Part shown: positions 22,601 through 37,000 of the stretch, one piece after another
Position numbering within the stretch: the first letter of the stretch is position 1
Layout of the letters: each line of letters opens with the position of its first letter
Assembly: GCF_918797505.1 (NCBI RefSeq)
Contig: NC_092800.1
Span: 37,190,263 to 37,254,262 of the forward strand
Direction: 5' to 3'
From: Bemisia tabaci
Taxonomy: Eukaryota > Arthropoda > Insecta > Hemiptera > Aleyrodidae
Length of the DNA stretch: 64,000 nucleotides
Translations under genes and position numbers: made by a program
The notes under the pieces: model-generated
The model's input: only the letters and a program-made list of their open reading frames with translations
Database searches by the model: none
What the model was told of the DNA's origin: nothing

Positions 22601-25600
22601 TTCAAGGACCATCCTGAGAAGGGGCGCATGCCAAAATCGCTTTTTTTCAGGAGAGTCCGAAAGGAACAACGCAGCACTTTTAAAAAATGCCATGATTTAA
22701 TAAAATAATAAATTCAAACCATGATTTAATAAATTAATAAACTCAAATCCTCAGTATGAGCAAAAAGAAAGCCCAAAAGGAATTTTGGAGGTATCCCGAC
22801 ATGGGTGTCCAAAAACATGGTGAAAAAAGTAGAGAGCTGTCCTCTCTTAAACCGGTCACTTTTTTGTTGTCTTCTGTCTGCATTGTTAATTTTTTTTGAA
22901 AAAAACCTCCCATTAGTATTAAAGATCTCCAGAAAATCTCTGATTCAGATCGTCGGGAATTTTTTAAAAAGAATGATGGCGATGATACTTACTCCTTTCT
23001 TTTTTTTTCTTTCTTTGGGAATCCTCAATTAAGTGGGCAGTCTCAGGAAGCATCGTACCATTCTCCCTACTTTATGGATAAAAAAAAAATGTTATAAAAA
23101 ATAAAATTCTCACGTGAAATGAGGGCAAATTGGGAGTTTTATATAACCCACGACTCTCCTCAGTAAATTCCCGTGAATCAATTTTTGAAGTCTCGACGAA
23201 TAATTTTTTCTCCGTTTCCGAATATTGCTTTGCCATGATTAAAACCCATATTGTTTGTGCTAGAACGATTAACAATTTGGGATCATCTGACCTAAAAATG
23301 TGTGGAAACTGTCAGCCAATCTGTATCTGTATCAACTTGTATCATCGCCTAAAGAGAGGAGATGGCACATAGCTCCCAACTCAAATTATGCATCTGGTTT
23401 TTCTTCAGTTTTACTCTCACCAACCCTACCTGGGGTTTGAAAAATTACGAAGAGGCTTCTCTTACATCTAGAGCAAAGTATTTTTCCAAGTCCCTCCAAG
23501 ACTCAATCTTTTCCTGTCCGAGGAGCCTCTCAACGTAGTGACACCAGCCACCCAATCCCGATTCTCTCTCGCGTTCTATCGACGTGGTGTCCAGATCTCC
23601 ACCAACAGCCCGCACCGAGTGGAATAGTTTATTGTTCATCTAAAGTCAGGGAAGAGAAATTGGTTTTTAGAAAATGCAGCTTGTAAAAGATCATTGCACA
23701 GATCACAGATCAGCAGGTAAAATCATTAGAAAAAGAGAAGAAGAGATAGAATAATATAGTTAATAATATTTAAGTGCTGCACTGATAAATTACTTAACTA
23801 ATAATATTTAACTTATCAATTATATATAGTAATCATTAGTGAGAGAGAAGAAGAGATAGAATAATATATATATAGTATTCATTAGTAAGAGAGAAGAAGA
23901 GATAGAATAATGTATATATTATTCATTAGTAAGAGAGAAGAAGGGACCCCAGTAGCAGTGATCGTGATAAATAGCGATTTAGCGGTTGGTTATCGCGATT
24001 ATATCGGTGGCGATAAATCGAGAATTAATCGCACCAAAAATCGCGATATATAGCGATTAAATCGCTACAAATTGCAATTTTTGGTTCGATATTATCGCCG
24101 TGATCAATTTTTGTCGATAAAATCGAGATTAAATCGCCATTTATCGCGATTTTTATTTCAAACATATCGCGATAAATTGCCCGGCGATAAAATCGCGATT
24201 CTGCTCCTAAAAGATCGAGGATAATCGCTCAGATGTTGACGATCCTAGTGATTTTATCGCCGATAAAAATGCAATATATTCCGATTTTTCCGTTGAAAAA
24301 TGCTTCTTGGGTCATTGGAAAATTCACTTTTTGTTTTGCTTCGCACCGCCTGGATGGATGGAATTTGTCACTTACGTCTTTTGAGCCGAATTTATCTTGT
24401 TTGGCCATCGGTGAGTCGCAAGTGCTCTCCACGAGTGGTCCATACGATTTGACCACGTGTTTTGGCCGATTCAGAAAATTATTTATACGCATGTGCTCCG
24501 TCTCATTATTACTCATGTGCAATCTATAAGATGCAAAATAATCAAAACAAATTCAAGTGAATGGAGAAGTTGCAGGAGAAAATAATGTTCCTGGATGTCC
24601 TTGATGAGCGAAGCTCATGATATGTTTCATACTTTTTTTCTGATACGCGAAATTGAATGAAAATTTCATTAGAGACTGCTTTTTGACGTCTCATGGCGGC
24701 ATTTCCCGTTTAAAAACATGCATTTTAGCAGACTGGACCGTAACTTTCCAATGATTGTTTAGAGATCAAGAATATTCTAGTTCTCAGTTTATTCGGTGGC
24801 TGTCATACGGACGTATTTATGCTAAAAGGAAGTATGTCCGTAGGGCTTCTGTCCAACATAGTTTCTTTTGTACGAGCATAAATATGTCCATTTATACGTA
24901 AAATTTATCAGTTTTAGAAATCTCCATAAAAAATAGAATATACGCAGAAATAGAGTATGGAAATTGGATTTGGGCTACACCGCAATAGACACCATGAAGT
25001 AGTCCATCAAGTGGTAGTAGTAGTAAAGGAAATTCTCGCAAGTTGACAAGTCGCGGTTTTATCCACTTAAATTCCTATTGTACAATCGATTTTTATCGAG
25101 ATTACTTCCGCAGTTAATCGTACCATTTCCTGAATCACTGCATAAAGCAAATGCAAGAAAGACTCTTTTCTTTTAGTAAAATGGTGTTTGTACAGACGAA
25201 GAGGAAGCTTGTAAGTCACAAAATATTCCCTTTCACATAAGGTAAAATTTCGAGATGGAAATGACATAAATAGTACCTTAAAATCTTGTAGTGCCCGAAA
25301 TTCAAAGCATGCACTAATGACGAAATAAATGAATCAATGTTACCCTTGAAATAGTGGACTATCTTGAATTGGATCCTGTTAAAATCCAGCTGAGTCAATG
25401 TTGATAACAGCTCTGCTTACCAATTTATTCTAAAGATAACAGTACAAATATGTACTTATATTGAAAAAGTCCCTCCTACGTGGAACATAAATATTGAATT
25501 GAATACTATTTTTTGGAACCTACAAATGTTTCTCATTTTCTATACATGAATATATAAACGACACTTTAAATTGGATCTTACTTCAATACTTCAAGAATCA

Positions 25601-28600
25601 TACTGTGTCCGCCCCTGTAAGCTGCCATTAGAAATTCATTTATCGATGTTGGGTTTAAAAATGGGTCGTAAAGCTTATCGGGTCCTGTATTCGTGAAATT
25701 AAGTCCGGCAGCCTTCACGAACTCAGGTCCTAAATAAGCGGTAAAAAAGAATACATTTAATTTTTGTACATGGAATGATTAGAAGAATAACATAATGCAT
25801 TCATCGCTTCTTTACAAAAGAAACAATCACCCGCCATTTTTGGAGTTTCCATAGATTAAGCTCTAACTACTTGAAGCTTTCACAAGAAAAAAGTTAGGAA
25901 TGTTACGTGGGCCAATACTTTGCCACCAGTAGTACTTGGACAACATTTGGACGTACTTCTGTCAAACAGAACTACGTGCATTATGACGTGAGTCCTGTTA
26001 CGCATGTATTCTTATTGGTCTCGGAGCTCATGTCTTAGTGCACATAGTTCTGTTTGATAGAAATACGTCCATTTCACAGCCATGAGCCATTAATTCTGTC
26101 TCATTTAGGAATCAATGTTTTTGTGGCATTAATTTTTTATAAACATGTGGACAAGTGATGGATGAGGCCCGAAATAGTCGTTCCGTATCGTGAAATACTT
26201 GTTAATACCTAAAAAATGGTTGTAGATATTGACGTGCAGTTTGGACGCGCCTTCGTCGAATGAAAATAGGCGATCTTTTTATGGGAGGTAATTTTTGAGT
26301 TTTAAAATCCCAAAATCAGGAACCAGGAATGCTTCAATTTTTTAAATAAATGGCAAATACTGCAGAAAAGACTCCGCAGAGTGATGATCCCAGATTTCAT
26401 TCCAATACTATCAACAGTGTATGGCTACGTGAGCTTTGTGTAAGCCTGAAACTCGAAGATGAATCAGGGAGTGGTACAAATTTTCCTCCTCGTAAGTATA
26501 AAAAAAGAAAAAAATGTCATGCATTTTATGTATACAGGGTGTCCCAGGATTAAGTACGAATATTGAAGGAGTCGATTCTTGGGGTCAAAAGAAGACGTTT
26601 TTGTGGTATAACTATTTTTTTCCAAAAACGCATTCCCTGGGGGCCACGCTCCACCAAAGTTGGAGAAAATAAATCGTCTTTCTAACGCTGTGACAATGTT
26701 TATCAATCAATATTAATGAAAATTGGTCTATGAGGGTAATTTTTAGCGCTATTTTCATTTTTGACCTCTAAAAAAGGGATAATTCATTTTTATGGGGGGG
26801 GGGGGGCTCAGGGGAGGGGGGAGTATCGAACCTAAAAGTGGCCAAAATTATTATTTTCAGTGACATAAATTAATTTTTGACGGCACCACTAGATTTAGCG
26901 TTGAAAAGTATTGAGAAAATGTGTCATGCATTTTTTCGCCCTGACTCATCGTATTGGAGATAATAGAGACTGAGTGTAGCGCAGGTGGGCAAAAAGGGGG
27001 TGGGGGTGGTCCCCAGGGAAAGCGCTTTTTGAAAAAAAGTCATACTACAAAAACGTCTTTTTTTGACCGAAAGAATCGACTCTTTCAATATTCGTGCTTA
27101 ATCCTGGAACATCTTGTATATCAACGGTGAACAGAGGGAACACGCATCTTGTTGAAGATTTTTCAAAATATCCGTTACCTTCTCATTTCACCAAAGGAGA
27201 AAAAACAAAAACTATTGCTTGAAAGTTGAATAGATTGATCTTTACGCAGAGAGGAAAAATCAGGTAAATCGAGAATGACGCTGAAGATTTTTTCATTAAA
27301 AAAATTAAGTATGACAGGAATGGACCACTAGGCAAGGTACGAATTTCAGCATTCTAATAAATATTACTTAATAAAATTTCACGTAGAACACGATGCGCAC
27401 AACTAAAATTACCGAAATCAAATCCTTACGAAGATATTCAATAATTCTTGATGCGTGAATTCAAACCACCCGCTCATGAGAACTCAATGCTCTACGTGAT
27501 TCACATCGCGCGCTAAACGTTTATCATGACAGTCTTTGCGAACCTCACTCTTGACGCTTTGGCTCAGCTATAGCAAATTGCTTATAGTTTGAACAAAACA
27601 TGGTGGGAAAAGAACATTGCTCGATTGAGAAGATTGCTGAAACCGTTGAAGTGCGCGATTTGACTCACGTAGAGCTTTGAGTTGCATGTGAGCGGGCAGT
27701 TCAAATTCTACGTAATCCAATGTGTAATAAAAACGTGAATATCTTCGTTAAGAGTTGGTTCCAGTAATTTTCGTTGCGCGAGGCGTGTTCTGCGTGATTC
27801 CCGTGATTTCAATTAAAATCGTTCTAAAAATTCTTGTAAAATTTTCAGCAAACCTGTGCGTATCTTTTCAAAAATATTCATCGAAATTAACTGCGATTTG
27901 CAACGTTGCAATCGAGGTAAATAAGCTCCTATTCGCGTGGAACCATCGATACTTGAGTTCGTTTACGGCAGGCGTGACATACAACTATTTGACCACGGGT
28001 GTGAGCATGTTGCAGCTCCGCCGGATTGAAGGCGCGTCAAACTGCGAAGATGTCTTCACCGCCCTGCCGANNNNNNNNNNNNNNNNNNNNNNNNNNNNNN
28101 NNNNNNNNNNNNNNNNNNNNNNNNNNNNNNNNNNNNNNNNNNNNNNNNNNNNNNNNNNNNNNNNNNNNNNTGCGACACTTAAACGATGCGTCATTATTTA
28201 TGACTCCCGTCCACTTTTCACTATAAATAAATAAAGTAACTAAGTACTATCCTGATAGCTACGATTTAGAATCAGGGACCGTGGTTTTTTTTCGGTAAAA
28301 ACAAAAAAGGAAACTAGGACTAAATAGTATGTCGCGACCAAATTTCCCGTGATTTCAATTAAAATTATTGTAAATTTTTAAAATCCAAAAGCTGTTCTCT
28401 CAGTATCAGACCTGCCTGGATCGAGGTGGTTATGTGGAGAAGTGAGGTAAGCCCCTTATTCTACATTATCTTCTTTGATTTTTCGTCAGTGATGAACGAA
28501 TGAGGCTTTGGCAAAGAAGCTCTTATCCTGTTGGGGCTTCAAATTCCCACGGATCCGGCGGGAGCGTCGAGCACCTCGGCGCGGTCCAACGGCTCGCGTT

Positions 28601-28910
28601 CGGCCGCACATAGTCCGATTTTGTTGCAGATTGTTTTGTTGAACTTAATTTTTAGGAAAATTTTGAGCCCAAGTTTTTATAAAATTGGTCCATTCTTATT
28701 GATTTTAGAGAGGAGGGATACTTACTTATTGAACGCCCCTCGTATTTATGACTCTCTGCTAATTTTCCCCATTAAAAACCAAAATGACTATCCTGATAGC
28801 TACGATTTAGAATCAGGGACCGTCGTTTTTTTTCGGTAAAAACAAAAAAGGAAACTAGGACTAAATATAATGTCGCGACCTTTCCCGTGATTTCGATTAA
28901 AATCGTTCTT

Positions 28911-28946
<36 letters not shown>

Positions 28947-30175
28947 AGGTTGGTTTCTCACAATCAACAAAAGAAATGTTTTTGGTGAGATTGATACAAG
29001 AACTTAAGTGGGGTGATTTCTCTGACCGCACCAGAGATTGGCCTAGAGAAAAAATTATTAAAATTAAATACTAAAATTATTTACTAGAATTAATTACTAG
29101 AATTAATTACTATTAATTACTAAAATTATTTTAAATTTTTAAAGAAATTCCGTGCGTATCTTAAAAAATATAATGATGGAAATTAAAGCATTAACTGCAG
29201 TTTGCAACGTTGCAATCGAGGTAAATACGCTACTAGTCAATTTGCCTACGTTAGTGCGCCTTCATATTCGTCTGATACCGTGCAATACTTCCGAGGTGGA
29301 ATAGTTGCTCAGAGCGCCTTCAAGCGTATCGCCTCGACTTGATGGCAGAAGACCACGACTGCCGCCGACATTACACCCCGGAACGTGTGGATTTACACAT
29401 TTTCTCATCATCGACGGAGGGATGAAATACGTCCATACCACAATTTGCAACTTTTTCTCTGCCTATTTTGAACGGGTAGAAGAAGACGAACACTTAAAAT
29501 CTGCCGTAATTATTCCGAGGTATGACAAAAAGCTTTCTTTGAATGTACTGCTAGCGAGCTGATAAAAACAATGACTGTTGAGTTTGAATGTTTCATTTCA
29601 GTCTAATGTCTAAAGTTTATGCTTAAATTAAACAGGAGAATAAGAAGTCGTAGGAACAAATCCTCGAACGAACAAAAGCAGACCCGAAATGTTTTAACTC
29701 TGGACGTAGATGGGCCCGAAGAGGTAATACCTTTACGTAGTAAGTGACAATCACTGTTATTACCAGCTCGCTAGCAGCACATTCAAGTAATGTATTTTGT
29801 CACATCTCGGAAAAATCACGGCAGATTTTAAAGTGTTCATGTTCTTTTACTCATTCAAAATATAGGCAGTGAAAAAGTTGCAACGTCGCAAATCGAGGTA
29901 AAGATGTTTTTTATCTCGCCGTCGGTAGTGAGAAAATGTGTAACTGTGCACGCTTTAGAGTGTAATATCAGCGGCAATCGCGATCTTCCGCCATCAAGTC
30001 GAGGGATACTCTTGAAGGCGCTCTGAGCAACTATACCACCTCGGAAGTATTGCACAGTATCAGGCGGAATTGAAGGCGCACTAACGTATGTAAATTCACT
30101 GGCATTCGTAGAGTTCTATAGATCGTGCGATATGCGACTTCTGTTGGAAATGGAATAAAAAGCAAATACATGAAT

Positions 30176-30222
<47 letters not shown>

Positions 30223-33200
30223 AGATTCCTCTCATAACGGTTGAGGAGAGCGAGCCAATATCGAGGTTTAAGTTAGCTGAGAGTACATCGATTTGAAACT
30301 GAACTTAAGAAGGATAGATCCCGCTATTGCAAAGTCGGATAATTTCGAAGGCACCAAGATAGCATTCTCGGCCACATCCGCCATCTCCGACTTTTGAATT
30401 TTAAAATTTTGAACGAAAATTCAACCTCTACGTGAAAAATATCGATTACCACCAAGTCTCAAAAAAAGGAATCAAACAGGTGCCGAGATAGCATCTTAGA
30501 CCACATTCACTATCTTGAATTTTTGAATTATGAAAATTTGAGTTGAAATTTAGGTTATCCGTCAGAAAATACCACATGGTACTGAGTTTCAAAAAAATTG
30601 ATCGATCAGGAGTCGCATATCATACGATAAACGCTACCAGTCAAGTGAAGTTGCCTACCTTAGTGCGCCTTCAATTTCGTCTGATACTGTGCAATACTTC
30701 CGAGGTGGAATAGTTGCTCAGAGCGCCTTCAAGCGTATCGCCGCGAGTTGATGGCAGAGGATCACGCGATTGTCGCCGTCAATACACTTAAGGACGCTTC
30801 TTAAAACTCGGTACCAGGTGGCATCTTTTGACGGAAACCTTGAGTTCCAACTCCAATTTTCATAATTTAAAAATCCATTGTACTGGATGCGGCTTAATGC
30901 TATCTCGGTTCCAGTTTGATTCATTTTTGTGAGACTTGGTGGCAGTGGATGTGTTTCACGTAGAGGTCGAATTTTCAGTCAAAGTTTTTATTTCAAAACT
31001 CCAAGATGGCAGAAGTGGCGTGTAGTGCTATCTTGGCACCTTCAAAATTATCAAACATTGGTAGGTATCTGTCTTACAAAGGAATCGTCATCAAAAATCT
31101 CGGAAAGCAATTGAACTTTTGAATGACTGTCAAAAAGTACAAATATTTCATTCTCTATGAAATATTTCCATGAAACGTCACTATGAGCTGTATATTCTTG
31201 ACAATTTCCAAAAATCGCCACACATTTTTGGGCTTAAAGTTATCAATTTTAGTCTGAAGTACTCATCGCAATTTTGAAATCGTCGCTTACTTTCTTACTC
31301 CCGGCGTTTAAGTCTCCAGAGATGTACATAATGACACTAATTCTACCACACGCATAGATGGACATGCGTGAATCTATGCGAGTGGCAAAGCTACCTGGAC
31401 AAGTTGCATTGGTAATATAGACGAGTAACTTCGCAGATCAGCGGGCTGATTATTGAAATCGATAGACAAAGCTATAGACAAAGAAGAAATAGGGAAAAAA
31501 GAGCGATCCCATTGGTTGATTTGGGTGATTGTTGTAGACCATGGGAGAAAATGATGGACTGACTGTAAGATCCCTCGTGAATCGCCGTTGATTAGTCTAT
31601 TACTCACTTCATTTGTCCATTGTAACCATCCGCTTTCACTCATACATTATAAACGCCTCATTTTCCCGTTGTCTTCTTTGTTTATAGCTTTGTCTATCAA
31701 TTTTAATAATCAGCCCGCTTCAGTTTGTCTTTATTACCAGAAACTTAGAATCAGCGGCTTTCATACCTGAGCCGTAAGGTAATTGATAGCTCTACCTGCA
31801 GACTGATTATGGAAATTGGTAGACAAAGAGATAGATAACGAGACATGGGGAAAATGAAGCGATCCCATTGGTTGAAACGGATGACTGCTATAGACTAAGG
31901 AGGAAAATGATGGACTAACTATAAGGTCCCACGTAAGTTCTGCCGATCCTCGCTGGCGGGACGAACGCTAAAATTGCTGCGACACTTAAACGATGCGTCA
32001 TTATTTATGACTCCCGTCCACTTTTCACTATAAATAAATAAAGTAACTAAGTACTATCCTGATAGCTACGATTTAGAATCAGGGACCGTGGTTTTTTTTC
32101 GGTAAAAACAAAAAAGGAAACTAGGACTAAATAGTATGTCGCGACCAAATTTCCCGTGATTTCAATTAAAATTATTGTAAATTTTTAAAATCCAAAAGCT
32201 GTTCTCTCAGTATCAGACCTGCCTGGATCGAGGTGGTTATGTGGAGAAGTGAGGTAAGCCCCTTATTCTACATTATCTTCTTTGATTTTTCGTCAGTGAT
32301 GAACGAATGAGGCTTTGGCAAAGAAGCTCTTATCCTGTTGGGGCTTCAAATTCCCACGGATCCGGCGGGAGCGTCGAGCACCTCGGCGCGGTCCAACGGC
32401 TCGCGTTCGGCCGCACATAGTCCGATTTTGTTGCAGATTGTTTTGTTGAACTTAATTTTTAGGAAAATTTTGAGCCCAAGTTTTTATAAAATTGGTCCAT
32501 TCTTATTGATTTTAGAGAGGAGGGATACTTACTTATTGAACGCCCCTCGTATTTATGACTCTCTGCTAATTTACCCCATTAAAAACCAAAATGACTATCC
32601 TGATAGCTACGATTTAGAATCAGGGACCGTCGTTTTTTTTCGGTAAAAACAAAAAAGGAAACTAGGACTAAATATAATGTCGCGACCTTTCCCGTGATTT
32701 CGATTAAAATCGTTCTTAAATTTAATTTTTTTTTTTTTTTTTTTTTTTTTGAGGTTGGTTTCTCACAATCAACAAAAGAAATGTTTTTGGTGAGATTGAT
32801 ACAAGAACTTAAGTGGGGTGATTTCTCTGACCGCACCAGAGATTGGCCTTGAGAAAAAATTATTAAAATTAAATACTAAAATTATTTACTAGAATTAATT
32901 ACTAGAATTAATTACTATTAATTACTAAAATTATTTTAAATTTTTAAAGAAATTCCGTGCGTATCTTAAAAAATATAATGATGGAAATTAAAGCATTAAC
33001 TGCAGTTTGCAACGTTGCAATCGAGGTAAATACGCTACTAGTCAATTTGCCTACGTTAGTGCGCCTTCATATTCGTCTGATACCGTGCAATACTTCCGAG
33101 GTGGAATAGTTGCTCAGAGCGCCTTCAAGCGTATCGCCTCGACTTGATGGCAGAAGACCACGACTGCCGCCGACATTACACCCCAGAACGTGTGGATTTA

Positions 33201-33980
33201 CACATTTTCTCATCATCGACGGAGGGATGAAATACGTCCATACCACAATTTGCAACTTTTTCTCTGCCTATTTTGAACGGGTAGAAGAATACGAACACTT
33301 AAAATCTGCCGTAATTATTCCGAGGTATGACAAAAAGCTTTCTTTGAATGTACTGCTAGCGAGCTGATAAAAACAATGACTGTTGAGTTTGAATGTTTCA
33401 TTTCAGTCTAATGTCTAAAGTTTATGCTTAAATTAAACAGGAGAATAAGAAGTCGTAGGAACAAATCCTCGAACGAACAAAAGCAGACCCGAAATGTTTT
33501 AACTCTGGACGTAGATGGGCCCGAAGAGGTAATACCTTTACGTAGTAAGTGACAATCACTGTTATTACCAGCTCGCTAGCAGCACATTCAAGTAATGTAT
33601 TTTGTCACATCTCGGAAAAATCACGGCAGATTTTAAAGTGTTCATGTTCTTTTACTCATTCAAAATATAGGCAGTGAAAAAGTTGCAACGTCGCAAATCG
33701 AGGTAAAGATGTTTTTTATCTCGCCGTCGGTAGTGAGAAAATGTGTAACTGTGCACGCTTTAGAGTGTAATATCAGCGGCAATCGCGATCTTCCGCCATC
33801 AAGTCGAGGGATACTCTTGAAGGCGCTCTGAGCAACTATACCACCTCGGAAGTATTGCACAGTATCAGGCGGAATTGAAGGCGCACTAACGTATGTAAAT
33901 TCACTGGCATTCGTAGAGTTCTATAGATCGTGCGATATGCGACTTCTGTTGGAAATGGAATAAAAAGCAAATACATGAAT

Positions 33981-34027
<47 letters not shown>

Positions 34028-37000
34028 AGATTCCTCTCATAACGGTTGAGGAGAGCGAGCCAATATCGAGGTTTAAGTTAGCTGAGAGTACATCGATTTG
34101 AAACTGAACTTAAGAAGGATAGATCCCGCTATTGCAAAGTCGGATAATTTCGAAGGCACCAAGATAGCATTCTCGGCCACATCCGCCATCTCCGACTTTT
34201 GAATTTTAAAATTTTGAACGAAAATTCAACCTCTACGTGAAAAATATCGATTACCACCAAGTCTCAAAAAAAGGAATCAAACAGGTGCCGAGATAGCATC
34301 TTAGACCACATTCACTATCTTGAATTTTTGAATTATGAAAATTTGAGTTGAAATTTAGGTTATCCGTCAGAAAATACCACATGGTACTGAGTTTCAAAAA
34401 AATTGATCGATCAGGAGTCGCATATCATACGATAAACGCTACCAGTCAAGTGAAGTTGCCTACCTTAGTGCGCCTTCAATTTCGTCTGATACTGTGCAAT
34501 ACTTCCGAGGTGGAATAGTTGCTCAGAGCGCCTTCAAGCGTATCGCCGCGAGTTGATGGCAGAGGATCACGCGATTGTCGCCGTCAATACACTTAAGGAC
34601 GCTTCTTAAAACTCGGTACCAGGTGGCATCTTTTGACGGAAACCTTGAGTTCCAACTCCAATTTTCATAATTTAAAAATCCATTGTACTGGATGCGGCTT
34701 AATGCTATCTCGGTTCCAGTTTGATTCATTTTTGTGAGACTTGGTGGCAGTGGATGTGTTTCACGTAGAGGTCGAATTTTCCGTCAAAGTTTTTATTTCA
34801 AAACTCCAAGATGGCAGAAGTGGCGTGTAGTGCTATCTTGGCACCTTCAAAATTATCAAAAATTGGTAGGTATCTGTCTTACAAAGGAATCGTCATCAAG
34901 AATCTCGGAAAGCAATTGAACTTTTGAATGACTGTCAAAAAGTACAAATATTTCATTCTCTATGAAATATTTCCATGAAACGTCACTATGAGCTGTATAT
35001 TCTTGACAATTTCCAAAAATCGCCACACATTTTTGGGCTTAAAGTTATCAATTTTAGTCTGAAGTACTCATCGCAATTTTGAAATCGTCGCTTACTTTCT
35101 TACTCCCGGCGTTTAAGTCTCCAGAGATGTACATAATGACACTAATTCTACCACACGCATAAGTGGACATGCGTGAATCTATGCGAGTGGCAAAGCTACC
35201 TGGACAAGTTGCATTGGTAATATAGACGAGTAACTTCGCAGATCAGCGGGCTGATTATTGAAATCGATAGACAAAGCTATAGACAAAGAAGAAATAGGGA
35301 AAAAAGAGCGATCCCATTGGTTGATTTGGGTGATTGTTGTAGACCATGGGAGAAAATGATGGACTGACTGTAAGATCCCTCGTGAATCGCCGTTGATTAG
35401 TCTATTACTCACTTCATTTGTCCATTGTAACCATCCGCTTTCACTCATACATTATAAACGCCTCATTTTCCCGTTGTCTTCTTTGTTTATAGCTTTGTCT
35501 ATCAATTTTAATAATCAGCCCGCTTCAGTTTGTCTTTATTACCAGAAACTTAGAATCAGCGGCTTTCATACCTGAGCCGTAAGGTAATTGATAGCTCTAC
35601 CTGCAGACTGATTATGGAAATTGGTAGACAAAGAGATAGATAACGAGACATGGGGAAAATGAAGCGATCCCATTGGTTGAAACGGATGACTGCTATAGAC
35701 TAAGGAGGAAAATGATGGACTAACTATAAGGTCCCACGTAAGTTCTGCCGATCCTCGCTGGCGGGACGAACGCTAAAATTGCTGCGACACTTAAACGATG
35801 CGTCATTATTTATGACTCGCTTCTAATTTTCACTCTAAAAAACTAAAATAACTAACCTGATAGCTACGATTTAGAATCAGGCACCATGGTTTTTTTTCGG
35901 TAAAAACAAATGAAAAAGAAACTAGGACTAAATAGTATGTCGCGACCAAATTTCCCGTGATTTCAATTAAAATCGTTCTTAAAATTATTTCAGATTGTTA
36001 AAGAAAATCCGTGCGTATCTTTTAAAATATTGTGATGGAAATTAAAGCAATAACTGCAGTTTGCAACGTTGCAATCGAGGTAAATAAGCTCCTATTCGCC
36101 TGGAACCATCAAAACTTGAGTTCGTTTAAGGCAGGCGTGACATACAACTATTTGATCATGGGTGTGACCATGTTGCAGCTCCGCCGTATTGAAGGCGTGT
36201 CAAACTGCGAAGATGTCTTCACCGCCCTGCCGATCTTTGCGGGCGGGACGAACTCTAAAATTGCTGAGACACTTAAACGATGCGTCATTATTTATGACTC
36301 CCTGCTAATTTTCCCCATTAAAAACTAAAATAACTATCCTGATAGCTACGATTTAGAATCAGGGACCGTGGTTTTTTTTTCGGTAAAAACAAAAAAGGAA
36401 ACTAGGTTAAATAGTATGTCGCGAACCATTTTCCCGTGATTTCACTTAAAATCGTTCGTAAAATTATTGTACATTTTTAAAGAAAATCCGTGCGTATCTT
36501 TTAAATATATTGATTGAAGTCAAAGCATTAACTGTGGTTTGCATCGTTGCACTCGAGGTAAATAAGCTCCTATTGGCGTGGAACCATCGATACTTAAGTT
36601 CGTTTACGGCAGGCGGGACATACAACTATTTGATCACGGGTGTGAGCATGTTGCAGCTCCACCGTATTGAAGGCGCGTCAAACTGCGAAGATGTCTTCAC
36701 CGCCCTGCCGATCTTTGCGGGCGGGACGAACTCTAAAATTGCTGAGACACTTAAACGATGCGTCATTATTTATGACTCCCTGCTAATTTTCCCCATTAAA
36801 AACCAAAATAACTATCCTGATAGCTACTATTTAGAATCAGGGCCCGTGGTTTTTTTTTTCGGTAAGAACAAAAAAAGGAAAATAGGACTAAAAATAATGT
36901 GGCGACGAAAGGTTAAGAAACATGTATCAGAATGCCGAAATTCGTACCTTGTCGAGTGGTCCATTTTGCAGTGCCAGAAAGCGAGATATGCGGATTATCT

